A DNA stretch of 64,000 nt from assembly GCA_964565925.1 (NCBI GenBank), contig CAZMGV010000004.1:186001-250000 (forward strand), written 5' to 3'. Below, one piece after another: positions 36,038 to 44,420 of the stretch (position 1 is the first letter of the stretch; the number at the start of each line of letters is the position of its first letter). The notes under the pieces were generated by a model. It saw nothing but the letters and a program-made list of their open reading frames with translations, was not told the origin of the DNA and ran no database searches. The translations under genes were made by a program, and so were the position numbers. The DNA is from CAZMGV01 sp964565925 (GTDB lineage: Bacteria; JAGRBM01; JAHCIT01).

Positions 36038-37909
36038 TCAGCCCTTCTTCACCGCTTCCAGCGAACCCGGATCGTCGAGTGTCGTGAGGTCGCCAGGGTC
36101 CCGGCCCTCGGCAATCGCCTGGATGCTGCGGCGGAGCAGCTTGCCGGATCGGGTCTTGGGCAGCGCAATGACGAGATGCACTTTCCCCGGCCGGGCAATG
36201 GCGCCCAGCAGTTCGACCACCTTGTCGGAGATCTGCTTCTCCAGTGACGCCGTATCGGGATGGGTGAGCCGGGATTTCAGCACCACGAAGGCGTGCGGCA
36301 TCTGCCCCTTGATCGCGTCGTGTACGCCGACAACGGCCACTTCCGCCACGGCGGGGTGCGCGCTCACGGCTTCCTCGATCTCGCGGGTACCCAGACGGTG
36401 TCCGGCCACGTTGATGACGTCATCCGAGCGCCCGAGAATGAAGAAATAGCCGTCGGCGTCCCGGACGGCCCAGTCGAAAGTCGAATAGACCAGTTCCGGG
36501 TAGTTGGAGAAATATCCGGCCACAAACCGTTCGTCGTTACCCCAGATGGTCGAGAGACAGCCCGGCGGAAGCGGTGGCTCGATCACGAGTACGCCTTTCT
36601 CCGAGGGCAGCACCTCGACGCCCGTTTTCTCATGCACCTGCTTCACCTTGAAACCGGGCGCAGGAAACCCCGGCGATCCCGGTTTCACCTTCTTGAGGTC
36701 CACACCCGGCAGGTAGGTCAGGATCGACCAGCCGGTTTCGGTCTGCCAGTAGTGGTCCATGACCGGGACGCCGAGCCCGTCGCCGATCCAGCGGGCGGTC
36801 GGCTCGTCGAGCGGCTCGCCGGCCAGAAACAGATACCGGAGCGACTTGAGATCATACTGCTTGAGGAATTTCGGGTCTTCCTTCTTCAGCACCCGGATCG
36901 CCGTGGGCGAGGAAAACATCGTCGTGACCTTCCGGTCCTGCACTATCTTCCACCAGATACCGGGATCGGGCCGGACCGGAAGCCCTTCGTAGACAATCGT
37001 CGTCATTCCGTGGAGCAGCGGCGCATAAACAATATAGGAATGTCCGACCACCCAGCCGATGTCCGAAGTGGTGAACATCGTTTCGCCGGGTTTTGCTCCA
37101 TAGACGTATTCCATGGAGGCCGCGAGCGCGACCGTGTAGCCACCGGTGTCGCGCTGGACGCCTTTGGGCTTTCCCGTCGTTCCGGACGTGTAGAGGATAT
37201 AGCTGGGCTCCGAAGATTCGAGCCAGACACAGGGGACATCAGCGCCCAGATGCTTTTCACGGAGCGAGGCGTAGTCCACGTCGCGCCGGGGCGTCGGCGT
37301 GAGATCCGGGTCGAGCCCCCGGCGGCAGAGCAGGACCTTTTCCGGCGGATGGGTGGCGAGCCGGACGGCCTCCTCGACCAGATGCTTGTAGGGGATGAAC
37401 TTTCCGGCCCGCATGCCGCCGTCGGAAGTGACCAGCAGCTTCGGCCGCGCGTCGTCGATCCGGCTCGCCAGGTTCGGCGCGGCGAATCCGCCGAATACCA
37501 CCGAATGGATCGCCCCGATCCGCACGCAGGCGAGCATCGCGAAGATCGCCTCGGGGATCATCGGCATGTAGATGATGATGCGGTCGCCTTTTTCGACGCC
37601 CAGCTCCCGCATGGTGGCGGCCATGGCGCACACTTCCCGGTGCAGTTCCCGGTAGGTATAGGACAGCTCCCGGCCGGTTTCTGTCGAGATATATACGACC
37701 GCCGCCTGGTCCGAACGGTCTTTCAGATGCCGGTCGACCGCGTTGTAGCAGAGGTTTGTCTCGCCGCCGACAAACCATTTCGCAAACGGCGGGTTCGAGT
37801 AGTCGAGAATCTGCCGTGGCTGGCGGTTCCAGTGAATCCGCTTCGCCTCTTCGCGCCAGAACCCGTCGCGGTCGTCGATCGACCGCCGGTAAAACGATTC
37901 GTAATCCAT
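36038..37909 (-). CDS. prpE: Propionyl-CoA synthetase (acetyl-CoA synthetase-like)
   Basis: 623 residues of the ANL superfamily, ACS subgroup. Motifs include YILYTSGTTGKPKG (about 238-251), the WWQ-type WQTETGWSI, GRSDDVINVAGHRLGT of the hinge, and the catalytic lysine Lys590 in TRSGKLLRR. The N-terminal pattern (NPPFAKWFVGGETNLCYNAVDRH) resembles PrpE more than Acs. It activates propionate, or another short acid, to the acyl-CoA; the lysine is a known acetylation control site in the family. The ribosome site lies within a long hairpin just before the start codon (listed separately). No prpBCD genes are nearby. Confidence 0.88.
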   Translation of the reverse strand: MDYESFYRRSIDDRDGFWREEAKRIHWNRQPRQILDYSNPPFAKWFVGGETNLCYNAVDRHLKDRSDQAAVVYISTETGRELSYTYRELHREVCAMAATMRELGVEKGDRIIIYMPMIPEAIFAMLACVRIGAIHSVVFGGFAAPNLASRIDDARPKLLVTSDGGMRAGKFIPYKHLVEEAVRLATHPPEKVLLCRRGLDPDLTPTPRRDVDYASLREKHLGADVPCVWLESSEPSYILYTSGTTGKPKGVQRDTGGYTVALAASMEYVYGAKPGETMFTTSDIGWVVGHSYIVYAPLLHGMTTIVYEGLPVRPDPGIWWKIVQDRKVTTMFSSPTAIRVLKKEDPKFLKQYDLKSLRYLFLAGEPLDEPTARWIGDGLGVPVMDHYWQTETGWSILTYLPGVDLKKVKPGSPGFPAPGFKVKQVHEKTGVEVLPSEKGVLVIEPPLPPGCLSTIWGNDERFVAGYFSNYPELVYSTFDWAVRDADGYFFILGRSDDVINVAGHRLGTREIEEAVSAHPAVAEVAVVGVHDAIKGQMPHAFVVLKSRLTHPDTASLEKQISDKVVELLGAIARPGKVHLVIALPKTRSGKLLRRSIQAIAEGRDPGDLTTLDDPGSLEAVKKG

Positions 37910-37911
37910 GA

Positions 37912-37948
37912 CTAGACTCCCGGACCCTTAACGGTTCCGGGAGTCTAG
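37912..37948 (-). promoter_or_regulatory. Hairpin covering the prpE ribosome-binding site
   Basis: A stem of about 15 bp with one bulge (CTAGACTCCCGGA pairing with TCCGGGAGTCTAG) lies three bases before prpE. The only Shine-Dalgarno-like sequence, GGGAG seven bases before the ATG (37921-37917), is in its 3' arm. It may also act as a T-less terminator for the gene upstream. Confidence 0.6.
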
Positions 37949-37971
37949 GCGAAACCCGCCGCAAGTCGAGA

Positions 37972-38529
37972 TCACTTCCCGCAATGGGGAGGGAGCGGCA
38001 GGTAAGCCCCGATCTTCCTGAAAAACTCGAACGCCGCCGGGTCGCACTTCATACCGTCGATAATATGGGCCCCAAATGCTGCACCGCCGATCGCATACTG
38101 AAAGCCCAGCGCGGCCCCGCCGATTGCTACCGTTCCCACCGCCAGCCCGCCGAACGACCACCCCAGTCCCAGCGCCGCCCCTCCAAGGGCGACCAGCAGG
38201 CCGAGCGACAAGCCTCCCACCGACACCAGCCCCAGGGCAAGGCCGCCAAACGCAAACGCACCGACACTCAGATTACCGATGGCGATGATGCCTTTCGCGA
38301 TTTTCGGTTTCATTGTCACGGGATCAACGCCGGTGCAGATATGCACGACCGGCCAGCCGCCGATCTCGGCAGCGGATCTGTATTCGAATCCAAAGATCAC
38401 ACCCTGTCCGACACAGCCGCGGCAGATCAGCTTCGGCTCGGACGCCGCCACGCAATCCCGGCATACGGCTTTCCCGCAGAGCGAGCAGACCCCGACCGAT
38501 TCCGTCTCCGTATGTACAAAACAGCGCAT
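37972..38529 (-). CDS. B-box-like zinc-finger protein with Gly/Ala repeat region
   Basis: 185 residues from ATG 38529. The first 40 residues have a B-box-like set of metal ligands (Cys3, His6, Cys15, Cys18, Cys23, Cys26, Cys36, Cys39). Residues about 75-160 are a striking run of short hydrophobic Gly-containing units (AFGGLALG, SVGGLSLG, AVGTVAIGG, YAIGGAAFG). Spacing of about 7-8 residues fits glycine-zipper helices or a beta-helix better than ordinary membrane spans. Function unknown. TTG 38571 would add 14 residues. It is the last gene of the long leftward cluster, 53 nt after skp. Confidence 0.75.
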   Translation of the reverse strand: MRCFVHTETESVGVCSLCGKAVCRDCVAASEPKLICRGCVGQGVIFGFEYRSAAEIGGWPVVHICTGVDPVTMKPKIAKGIIAIGNLSVGAFAFGGLALGLVSVGGLSLGLLVALGGAALGLGWSFGGLAVGTVAIGGAALGFQYAIGGAAFGAHIIDGMKCDPAAFEFFRKIGAYLPLPPHCGK

Positions 38530-38582
38530 GGCGCCCAGTTTATCACGGAGCGGGTGCGTACGGGATGACAATTATTATGGCG

Positions 38583-39083
38583 TTACTTGTCGAACCGCTT
38601 GAGCAGTTCGTCGGATATATCGAGCGCCGGACCGACGTAGACGATGTTCACGGAGCTTTTCTCGAACACCACGTCGATATTCTTTTCGCGGGCGATCTGC
38701 TCGGTGAGTTCACGGAGCTTGGATACCACTTCGCCCGAAAGCTGCTCGTCCTTTCGCTTGATCTCTTCCTCGTAGTCGGCCGACTTGCGCTCGATCGTGC
38801 GCTGCTGGTTACGGAGCTGGTCTTCGCGCTCTGCGGACTGCTGCGGGGTCATGACGAGCCGCTTCTGGCGGTATTCGTCCGTGTCCTTCTCCAGGTCCGC
38901 CTGGAGCTTCATCAGCGCTTCCTTGCGGCGGTTCACTTCCTCCTCGATGGTCTGCCGGTGGGCTTTCCCCTTCTTGGAGGTGTTGATGACCTTGTAGAAA
39001 TCCACGACGGCGAACGTCGTCGCCCGGGCGGAGACCGCCGAGATCGAGAGAATCAGTGCAGCGAGCAGAAGTGTCTTTTTCAT
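38583..39083 (-). CDS. skp: OmpH/Skp-family periplasmic chaperone
   Basis: 166 residues. A signal peptide (MKKTLLLAALILSISAVSARA) precedes the Skp core: the strand TFAVVDFYKVIN, a long charged coiled coil (about 45-125, with EEVNRRKEALMKLQADLEKD), and the closing strands IDVVFEKSSVNIVYVGPALDISDELL. Skp trimers shield outer-membrane proteins during transit, so the organism has an outer membrane. It is usually encoded near bamA or lpx genes; here it follows a lipid-kinase gene by 9 nt instead. Confidence 0.92.
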   Translation of the reverse strand: MKKTLLLAALILSISAVSARATTFAVVDFYKVINTSKKGKAHRQTIEEEVNRRKEALMKLQADLEKDTDEYRQKRLVMTPQQSAEREDQLRNQQRTIERKSADYEEEIKRKDEQLSGEVVSKLRELTEQIAREKNIDVVFEKSSVNIVYVGPALDISDELLKRFDK

Positions 39084-39092
39084 CGTCTTTCC

Positions 39093-40031
39093 TTAGTAGC
39101 CCTTGAGCCGGATCGCTCCGGGCAGGATCCTGAATTCGGCCGCGGTCTCTCCGGCATATTCGCCGTCGATATCGATGAGCACCCGTTCCGGGGAAGTCAC
39201 CTTTACCTGATAGCCGCGGTAGCTTTTCACCTTGGGCAGCGTTCCAGCAAGCCCCTTATACACGAGCCGTCCGAGATTCGCCGCTTCCAGAATAGATAAA
39301 TCCCCGGCACAGATAACGTCGAACTGGCCGTCGTCGAGCGCCGAATCCGGTGCGATCCGCATCCCGGCGCCAAACGCCCGTCCGTTGGCCACCGCGACCA
39401 TGTAGAACTTTTCACCGTCGGCAACCGTTTTCCCGTCGATCTCGATCCGCATGGGCTGGTTCTTGTACGCAAGGCTGGCCCGGAAACTCCCCATTAAGAA
39501 GCTCGCCTTGCCGCCGAACGCCTTGGTCGTCTTGTTGACCGTATCGACAACGAGCCCGCCCACGCCCAGATCCGCGATGTTAATGAAATACCGCTCGGCC
39601 GGAGCGCTCGCCACCGGCGTGATTTTCGCAAGGCCCACGTCCACCGCACGGGCGTCCCGGCCCCGGAAACGCTGGGCCGCCTGTTCGGTCTCTTTGGGAA
39701 AGTCATAGGCCTTGATAAAATCGCAGCCGGTCCCGCGGGAAAGAACTCCCAGCACCATTCCCTCTTTCACCGGACGGCCGTTCTCAAAATACCCGTTCAC
39801 GACCTCGTTCAGCGTTCCGTCGCCGCCCACGGCGAGAATCATCTCCGCGCCCTCTTTGATCGCCTCACGGGTGAGCTCGATCGCCTGGAGCGGCTTTGTG
39901 GTCGTCTTGACGCCGATCGGGCCGAGCGCGCTCTCGAAGGTCTTGCGGATCGAAGGCCACTGGTCCTTCGTGCGCCCGTTGGCGCTGTGCGGATTGACGA
40001 TCGCCGTGGTCCGGAAGTTTTCGCCGCTCAT
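39093..40031 (-). CDS. Diacylglycerol kinase/sphingosine kinase-like lipid kinase
   Basis: 312 residues of the DAGK/LCB5/YegS family. The N-terminal half has TTAIVNPHSANGR and the nucleotide-binding GGDGTLNEVVNG (GGDGT at 69-73). The C-terminal beta domain includes GTGCDFIKAYDFP and VLIDIDGEYAGETAAEFRILPGAIRLKG, whose final part is typical of YegS-like enzymes. It would phosphorylate diacylglycerol or another lipid alcohol at the inner membrane. Being 25 nt downstream of the Fe-S gene in the glp cluster, it may act on a glycerolipid made by that cluster; this is inference. Confidence 0.9.
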   Translation of the reverse strand: MSGENFRTTAIVNPHSANGRTKDQWPSIRKTFESALGPIGVKTTTKPLQAIELTREAIKEGAEMILAVGGDGTLNEVVNGYFENGRPVKEGMVLGVLSRGTGCDFIKAYDFPKETEQAAQRFRGRDARAVDVGLAKITPVASAPAERYFINIADLGVGGLVVDTVNKTTKAFGGKASFLMGSFRASLAYKNQPMRIEIDGKTVADGEKFYMVAVANGRAFGAGMRIAPDSALDDGQFDVICAGDLSILEAANLGRLVYKGLAGTLPKVKSYRGYQVKVTSPERVLIDIDGEYAGETAAEFRILPGAIRLKGY

Positions 40032-40056
40032 ACTCTCTCCGCCTGCCGTCTTCCGG

Positions 40057-41166
40057 TCAGCGCTCCACGCCCAGCGAATGGGCCAGAACGTCGATCACAT
40101 CGGTGACGACGACTCCGGCAGCGCTGGACTCCAGATGATGGCCGCACAGCGGCGATGCCGTGACGACCATGCGGGCGCCAGTTTCGTACAGATCTTCCAG
40201 CCGGCCCTTCGCCATCTTCTTCGCGTCGGCAGGGAATATCCGCGCGTACGAACTCCCTGCACCGCAGCAGAAGGTGTCCTCCCCGGCCCACGCCGGATCC
40301 CGGAGCACCGCGCCGCACTTCTTGAGCAGTTCCCGGATCTTCTCCGACGCCTGGAGCCCCCGGGCGGCCTCGCACGGGTCGTGCAGAACGAGCGTTTCCG
40401 GATACGCCCGCAGGTCCTTGCCCGCCAGCCTGTCGCCGATCCACTCGACCCACCAGACGATCTTCGGGGAGAACTTGAGACCCACGCTTGCGTAGGCGTT
40501 CGCAAAAGCCGAGGCGTCTTCCGGTGACAGAGTCACGACGGTATCGAAACCCTGAAGCTGCGCCACAACGGCCAACGCATGCGCCTTGAACCCCTCGCGG
40601 TCGCCCGCATGATAAAGCGCGGCGCCCGAATCGAGCTTTCCGCCGGAGATGATCGTCACGCCGTCGGCGCCCACCGCATCCAGAATGCCGATGAACTTGC
40701 GCAGCCGGGAAGCAGCCGTGGCGAGCGCATCACCACCCAGCCAGATCGCCGTGCGTGCCGAAGGGCTGCGGTATTTCTCCGGAATCACGGCCACCGCGAC
40801 CGGCTCAAGCGGCAGATCATAGGGCGAGCCGTTCTCGCGCACCTTCGCAGCCAGCTTCACCGCCGCAGGCAGCGTCTGATTCAGCGCGAACAGGTCCGCG
40901 CGGGCGGTCTCCAGAACCGGCCCCACAAAAATGTCATGGTCGCAGTAGACGTTGCAGTGGGCGCAGGCGGTGCACTTGAAAAACGCCGTCGCCAGTTCCG
41001 GGCTTGCCTCGACGGTCCCCTGACGGAGCAGATAGGCCATCGTCATCTTGGCCGTGGGCGTGTAGGTCTCCCGCGCGTCGGTCTCCGCCACCGGACAGGC
41101 GAAGCGGCACATCTTCGGACAGTAGGTGCAGTAGTCGATCTCTCGCCGGAAACTCTCGATCAGCAT
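40057..41166 (-). CDS. CCG-domain Fe-S protein (GlcF/GlpC/HdrD-like)
   Basis: 369 residues. Two N-terminal [4Fe-4S] sets are visible: Cys13, Cys16, Cys20, Cys24 (CTYCPKMCRFAC) and Cys66, Cys69, Cys72, Cys76 (CTACAHCNVYC). The C-terminal part has the cysteine-rich CCG domain, with HDPCEAARG and DTFCCGAGSSYAR. Such proteins pass electrons from FAD subunits to quinones or other carriers, as in GlpC, GlcF and HdrD. It lies 10 nt after two FAD oxidase genes and downstream of glpAB, so it may replace GlpC, GlcF, or both. Confidence 0.9.
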   Translation of the reverse strand: MLIESFRREIDYCTYCPKMCRFACPVAETDARETYTPTAKMTMAYLLRQGTVEASPELATAFFKCTACAHCNVYCDHDIFVGPVLETARADLFALNQTLPAAVKLAAKVRENGSPYDLPLEPVAVAVIPEKYRSPSARTAIWLGGDALATAASRLRKFIGILDAVGADGVTIISGGKLDSGAALYHAGDREGFKAHALAVVAQLQGFDTVVTLSPEDASAFANAYASVGLKFSPKIVWWVEWIGDRLAGKDLRAYPETLVLHDPCEAARGLQASEKIRELLKKCGAVLRDPAWAGEDTFCCGAGSSYARIFPADAKKMAKGRLEDLYETGARMVVTASPLCGHHLESSAAGVVVTDVIDVLAHSLGVER

Positions 41167-41176
41167 AAAATCCGCC

Positions 41177-42619
41177 TCATAACCCCATCTTGCCCGGGTT
41201 CAGGATCCCCGCCGGGTCCACCGCCTGCTTGATGCCTTTGTATATCGCCTGGAACGGACCGTTCTGGGCCACCAGCGCGTCCTGCTTGAGCAGTCCGATT
41301 CCGTGATGATGGGAAATAGTCGCTCCGTTGGCAGCCACCGCCCCCAGCAGGTCGTCCCACATCGTGCGGTACAGCTTCAGTTCGTCTTCCTTGCCGGCGT
41401 TCCCCATGAACGAAAAATACAGGCACGCCCCTTCGACGTAGGCGTGCGACAGGTGGCACAGCACCATCGCACGGGGCCCCATGGCCGCCTTCACCGCCGT
41501 GTAGAGCTTCGGAATATCTTTCCAGAGCGCGGCCACTTCCATCGTGTCCAGAATCATTCCGGCGTTGGGAAGCACCTTGCTCAGGTTGTAGTTCACCGCA
41601 TAGCGGCGCTTGAGCCAGTGTTCCACCGGACCCGCACCCAGATCCGAACCGGCGCCGCCCGCCACCGCCTCGATCTCCTCGAGTTCGGCGTCCACGAGAT
41701 CGCCCTCGCCCTCCACCTGGAGCAGCATGAGCGCGCCCTTGCCGAAACTGAGTTTCAGGTGCTGGGCCTGGAGCGCCGTGTCGGCTTCGTCGTAAAGCCG
41801 GACGAGTGCCGGGCGGCAGTCCCGCTGAAGCAGTTCGCGGATCACCCGCTGGGCGGTCAGAAAATCCTTGAACAGGTAGGACCGGGAGGCCTTGCGCACC
41901 GGCATCGGCCACACTTCAAGCGTCGCCGCCGTAAAGACCGCGAGCGTCCCTTCGCTGCCGATGAGAATCTGGCGCATGTCGGGGCCGGCCGCCGAGCGCG
42001 GTGACGTGGTGGTCCGGAACGTCTCGCCGTTGGCCAGCACCCCTTCCAGGCCCACGACCATGTCTTCGATCTTGCCGTATTTGGTGGAGAGCTGGCCCGC
42101 CGAACGCGCGGCGATCCATCCGCCCACCGTGCTGCAGTAAATGGACGATGGATAGTGGCCCATCGTGTAGCCCTGGCGGTTCAGGTTCCGTTCGAATATC
42201 TCGCCGTTGGCTCCGCACTCGGCGTGAACCGTATTGGACACCTTGCGGACGGGCGAGATTTTGGACAGCCGTTTCGTGTCGAGCGCGATACCGCCCCGGA
42301 CCGGAGCCGTGCCGCCGCAAACGCCCGAGCCGCCGCCGTAGGTGGTAACGGGAACGCCTTCCTCCTGCGCAACCCTGAGAAGCCGGGAAATATCGTCCAC
42401 GTTACGGGCGAACACCACCGCGTCCGGAAGGGGCGGGAGCAGCCCCCGGCGCATCGCGATCATTCCGCCCGGCATGCAGTCGCGGCCATAGATCAACCGG
42501 TCGGCGAGTTCGGTCGAATGGACCGGTTCGTCGCCACCCGCCACCGCTCCGGGCGCAAACAGCTTGCGAAGCAGCGACTTCACCAGAGGCGAGGATTCGG
42601 GGATTTTCGGCTTAGCCAC
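41177..42619 (-). CDS. FAD-binding oxidase with AGPS-like HHH motif (second paralogue)
   Basis: 480 residues of the VAO/PCMH family. The FAD pyrophosphate loop TYGGGSGVCGG and the HYPSSIYCSTVGGWIAARSAGQ and GSEGTLAVF segments are clear. The C-terminal substrate loop has SHHHGIGLL (His437-His439), matching the HHH loop that alkyl-DHAP synthase (AGPS) uses to bind its substrate. GTG 42619, with GGGGA upstream, overlaps the preceding stop by 8 nt, so translation is coupled. The longer frame to 42763 reads as antisense-like Arg/Ser residues. It could form a heterodimer with its paralogue. A glycolate/lactate-type dehydrogenase is the main alternative. Confidence 0.88.
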   Translation of the reverse strand: MAKPKIPESSPLVKSLLRKLFAPGAVAGGDEPVHSTELADRLIYGRDCMPGGMIAMRRGLLPPLPDAVVFARNVDDISRLLRVAQEEGVPVTTYGGGSGVCGGTAPVRGGIALDTKRLSKISPVRKVSNTVHAECGANGEIFERNLNRQGYTMGHYPSSIYCSTVGGWIAARSAGQLSTKYGKIEDMVVGLEGVLANGETFRTTTSPRSAAGPDMRQILIGSEGTLAVFTAATLEVWPMPVRKASRSYLFKDFLTAQRVIRELLQRDCRPALVRLYDEADTALQAQHLKLSFGKGALMLLQVEGEGDLVDAELEEIEAVAGGAGSDLGAGPVEHWLKRRYAVNYNLSKVLPNAGMILDTMEVAALWKDIPKLYTAVKAAMGPRAMVLCHLSHAYVEGACLYFSFMGNAGKEDELKLYRTMWDDLLGAVAANGATISHHHGIGLLKQDALVAQNGPFQAIYKGIKQAVDPAGILNPGKMGL

Positions 42620-44420
42620 GGGCCGGTCCCCCTTTCCCGATAACGGAACTGCCTGCCTTGAATATACCGTCCATGATGTCGTCGAGCGCCCTGCCCGCCG
42701 GGCCACCGGCCGGTCCGCCCGGCGGGCCTTCGGGCGGGTCATCCAGCGAATCGTCGCCGCCAAAACCCAGCTTGCCGGGATTGAGCAGGAGCTTCGGATC
42801 GAGTGTCAGTTTCGCGCCGTCCAGTATGCGGCCGAGCGCGCCGATCTCGGTGCGCATGGCGTCGGCCTTGAGTATCCCCACGCCGTGGTGGTGTGTGCAG
42901 GTGCCGCCCGCCTTGCGGCAGGCCTCCAGCGCCCGGCCCCACGCCTGCCCGTACCGGGCCCGGCAGTCTTCAAGATCAAAGCCGCCACCCATGAACGTGA
43001 AATAAATGGACCCGCCCGTCCGGTAGGCGTGCGAGAAGTGCGCCATGACGATGGCTTCCTTGCCGAGCGCTTCCTTCACGCGGAGATACAGCCCGAAGAG
43101 GTGGTCCCAGTCGGCAGCCACTTCCATCGTGTCTACCCAGGCGAAATTGTCGAACACGACCGACATCCGGTAGCTGACGGCGTAGCGCTTCTCGAGCCAG
43201 TGGCGTGCGGGGCCGTCGCCCAGGTCCTTGCCGCCGAACTCCTCGGCCACCCGCATGGCGACTTCGTGCTCGGCCGCCACGCGGGCATGACGGCCTTCAA
43301 AGACGTTGATAAACAGGCACTGCTTCGGAATAAATCCGGTCAGCCGGTTGAGCAGCGACGGAACCGAGAGCCCCCAGCCCACGAACGACCGGAGCGGACT
43401 GGGGTACTGGACCCGCGCCAGTTTCAGCACGCTCATGAACAGGTTGTCGCGCGAGATCGCTTCGGAGTCGCCGTGAGTTTCTTCGCCCGCGCGTTTTTCG
43501 GCGCCCCGGAGCGCAATGGCCGAATCCAGCTCGTCGTAGAGCCGGGACACGGCAGGCTTTACGCCCCGCTGCATCATCACACGCATGGCGCTGAGCCCGC
43601 TCGCGAGATCGGGGAACTTGTACGCCTGAAAAATACGGCGCTCCGGCAACTGGTGCACGCGGAGCTTCACCCCGGTGATCCAGCCCAGCGTGCCTTCCGA
43701 ACCGGCGAACAGGTGGTTCCAGTCGGGACCGGCGGCCGAACGGGGCACGGCGGTCGTGTGCGCCTCGGTTCCGTCCGGCAGGACGAGATCGAGGCCGAGC
43801 ATCATGTCTTCGATCTTGCCGTAGCGGGAACTCATCTGGCCCGCCGAGCGCGCCGCCACCCAGCCGCCCACGGTGCTGGAATAGATGGACGACGGAAAAT
43901 GGCCGAGCGTGTAACCATGCTGGTTCAACCACCGCTCGAACCGCTCGCCGTTCATTCCCGCCTGCACATGGACGACCTGGCTCTCGCGGTCCAGATCCAG
44001 AACCCTGTTCAGACCTTTGAGGTCCACCGGGATGCTGCCTTCGAGCGGGATCGCGCCGCCGCAGACGCCCGAGCCGCCGGCATAGGGAGTGAGCTTGATG
44101 CCCGAAGCGTTGGCCGCTTCGACCAGCTTCTGGAGTTTCTTGACCGAATCGACCCTGACGGCGGCCTCAGGCAGATCGCCGGGGTCGCCGTCGCGCACAC
44201 CCATTGTCATAAAGGGCCAGCAGTCACGGGCGAGCGCGGCCCGGTCCGGATACTGCGTCGATACGCCGCCCGGTCCGAGTGCCTTGTTCAGTGCCGCGAC
44301 GGTCTTGGAAGGTTTGGGAGCTTTCGCCTTGCGGGGTGGCTTGACACCGGAGCCCGCCGTCCGTTTCGGTGCGGACTCGCCTTCTGCCTTGCCGTTTTTC
44401 TTAGTGGCGGCCACCGGCAC
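42612..44420 (-). CDS. FAD-binding oxidase, alkyl-DHAP-synthase-like (first paralogue)
   Basis: 602 residues. A basic N-terminal tail (about 1-45, KKNGKAEGESAPK) precedes the PCMH FAD domain with PYAGGSGVCGG, HFPSSIYSSTVGGWVAARSAGQ and GSEGTLGWITG. The cap domain carries THHHGVGIL with His510-His512, the AGPS hallmark. AGPS exchanges the acyl chain of acyl-DHAP for a fatty alcohol, making an ether bond with FAD but no net oxidation. The overall pattern (YGKIEDMMLGLDLVLPDG) also fits AGPS-like bacterial proteins. The C-terminus has a Gly/Pro run (DDPPEGPPGGPAGGPAG) followed by an Ala/Gly end, an odd appendage. GTG 44420 overlaps the glpB end by 20 nt. Confidence 0.87.
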   Translation of the reverse strand: MPVAATKKNGKAEGESAPKRTAGSGVKPPRKAKAPKPSKTVAALNKALGPGGVSTQYPDRAALARDCWPFMTMGVRDGDPGDLPEAAVRVDSVKKLQKLVEAANASGIKLTPYAGGSGVCGGAIPLEGSIPVDLKGLNRVLDLDRESQVVHVQAGMNGERFERWLNQHGYTLGHFPSSIYSSTVGGWVAARSAGQMSSRYGKIEDMMLGLDLVLPDGTEAHTTAVPRSAAGPDWNHLFAGSEGTLGWITGVKLRVHQLPERRIFQAYKFPDLASGLSAMRVMMQRGVKPAVSRLYDELDSAIALRGAEKRAGEETHGDSEAISRDNLFMSVLKLARVQYPSPLRSFVGWGLSVPSLLNRLTGFIPKQCLFINVFEGRHARVAAEHEVAMRVAEEFGGKDLGDGPARHWLEKRYAVSYRMSVVFDNFAWVDTMEVAADWDHLFGLYLRVKEALGKEAIVMAHFSHAYRTGGSIYFTFMGGGFDLEDCRARYGQAWGRALEACRKAGGTCTHHHGVGILKADAMRTEIGALGRILDGAKLTLDPKLLLNPGKLGFGGDDSLDDPPEGPPGGPAGGPAGRALDDIMDGIFKAGSSVIGKGGPARG

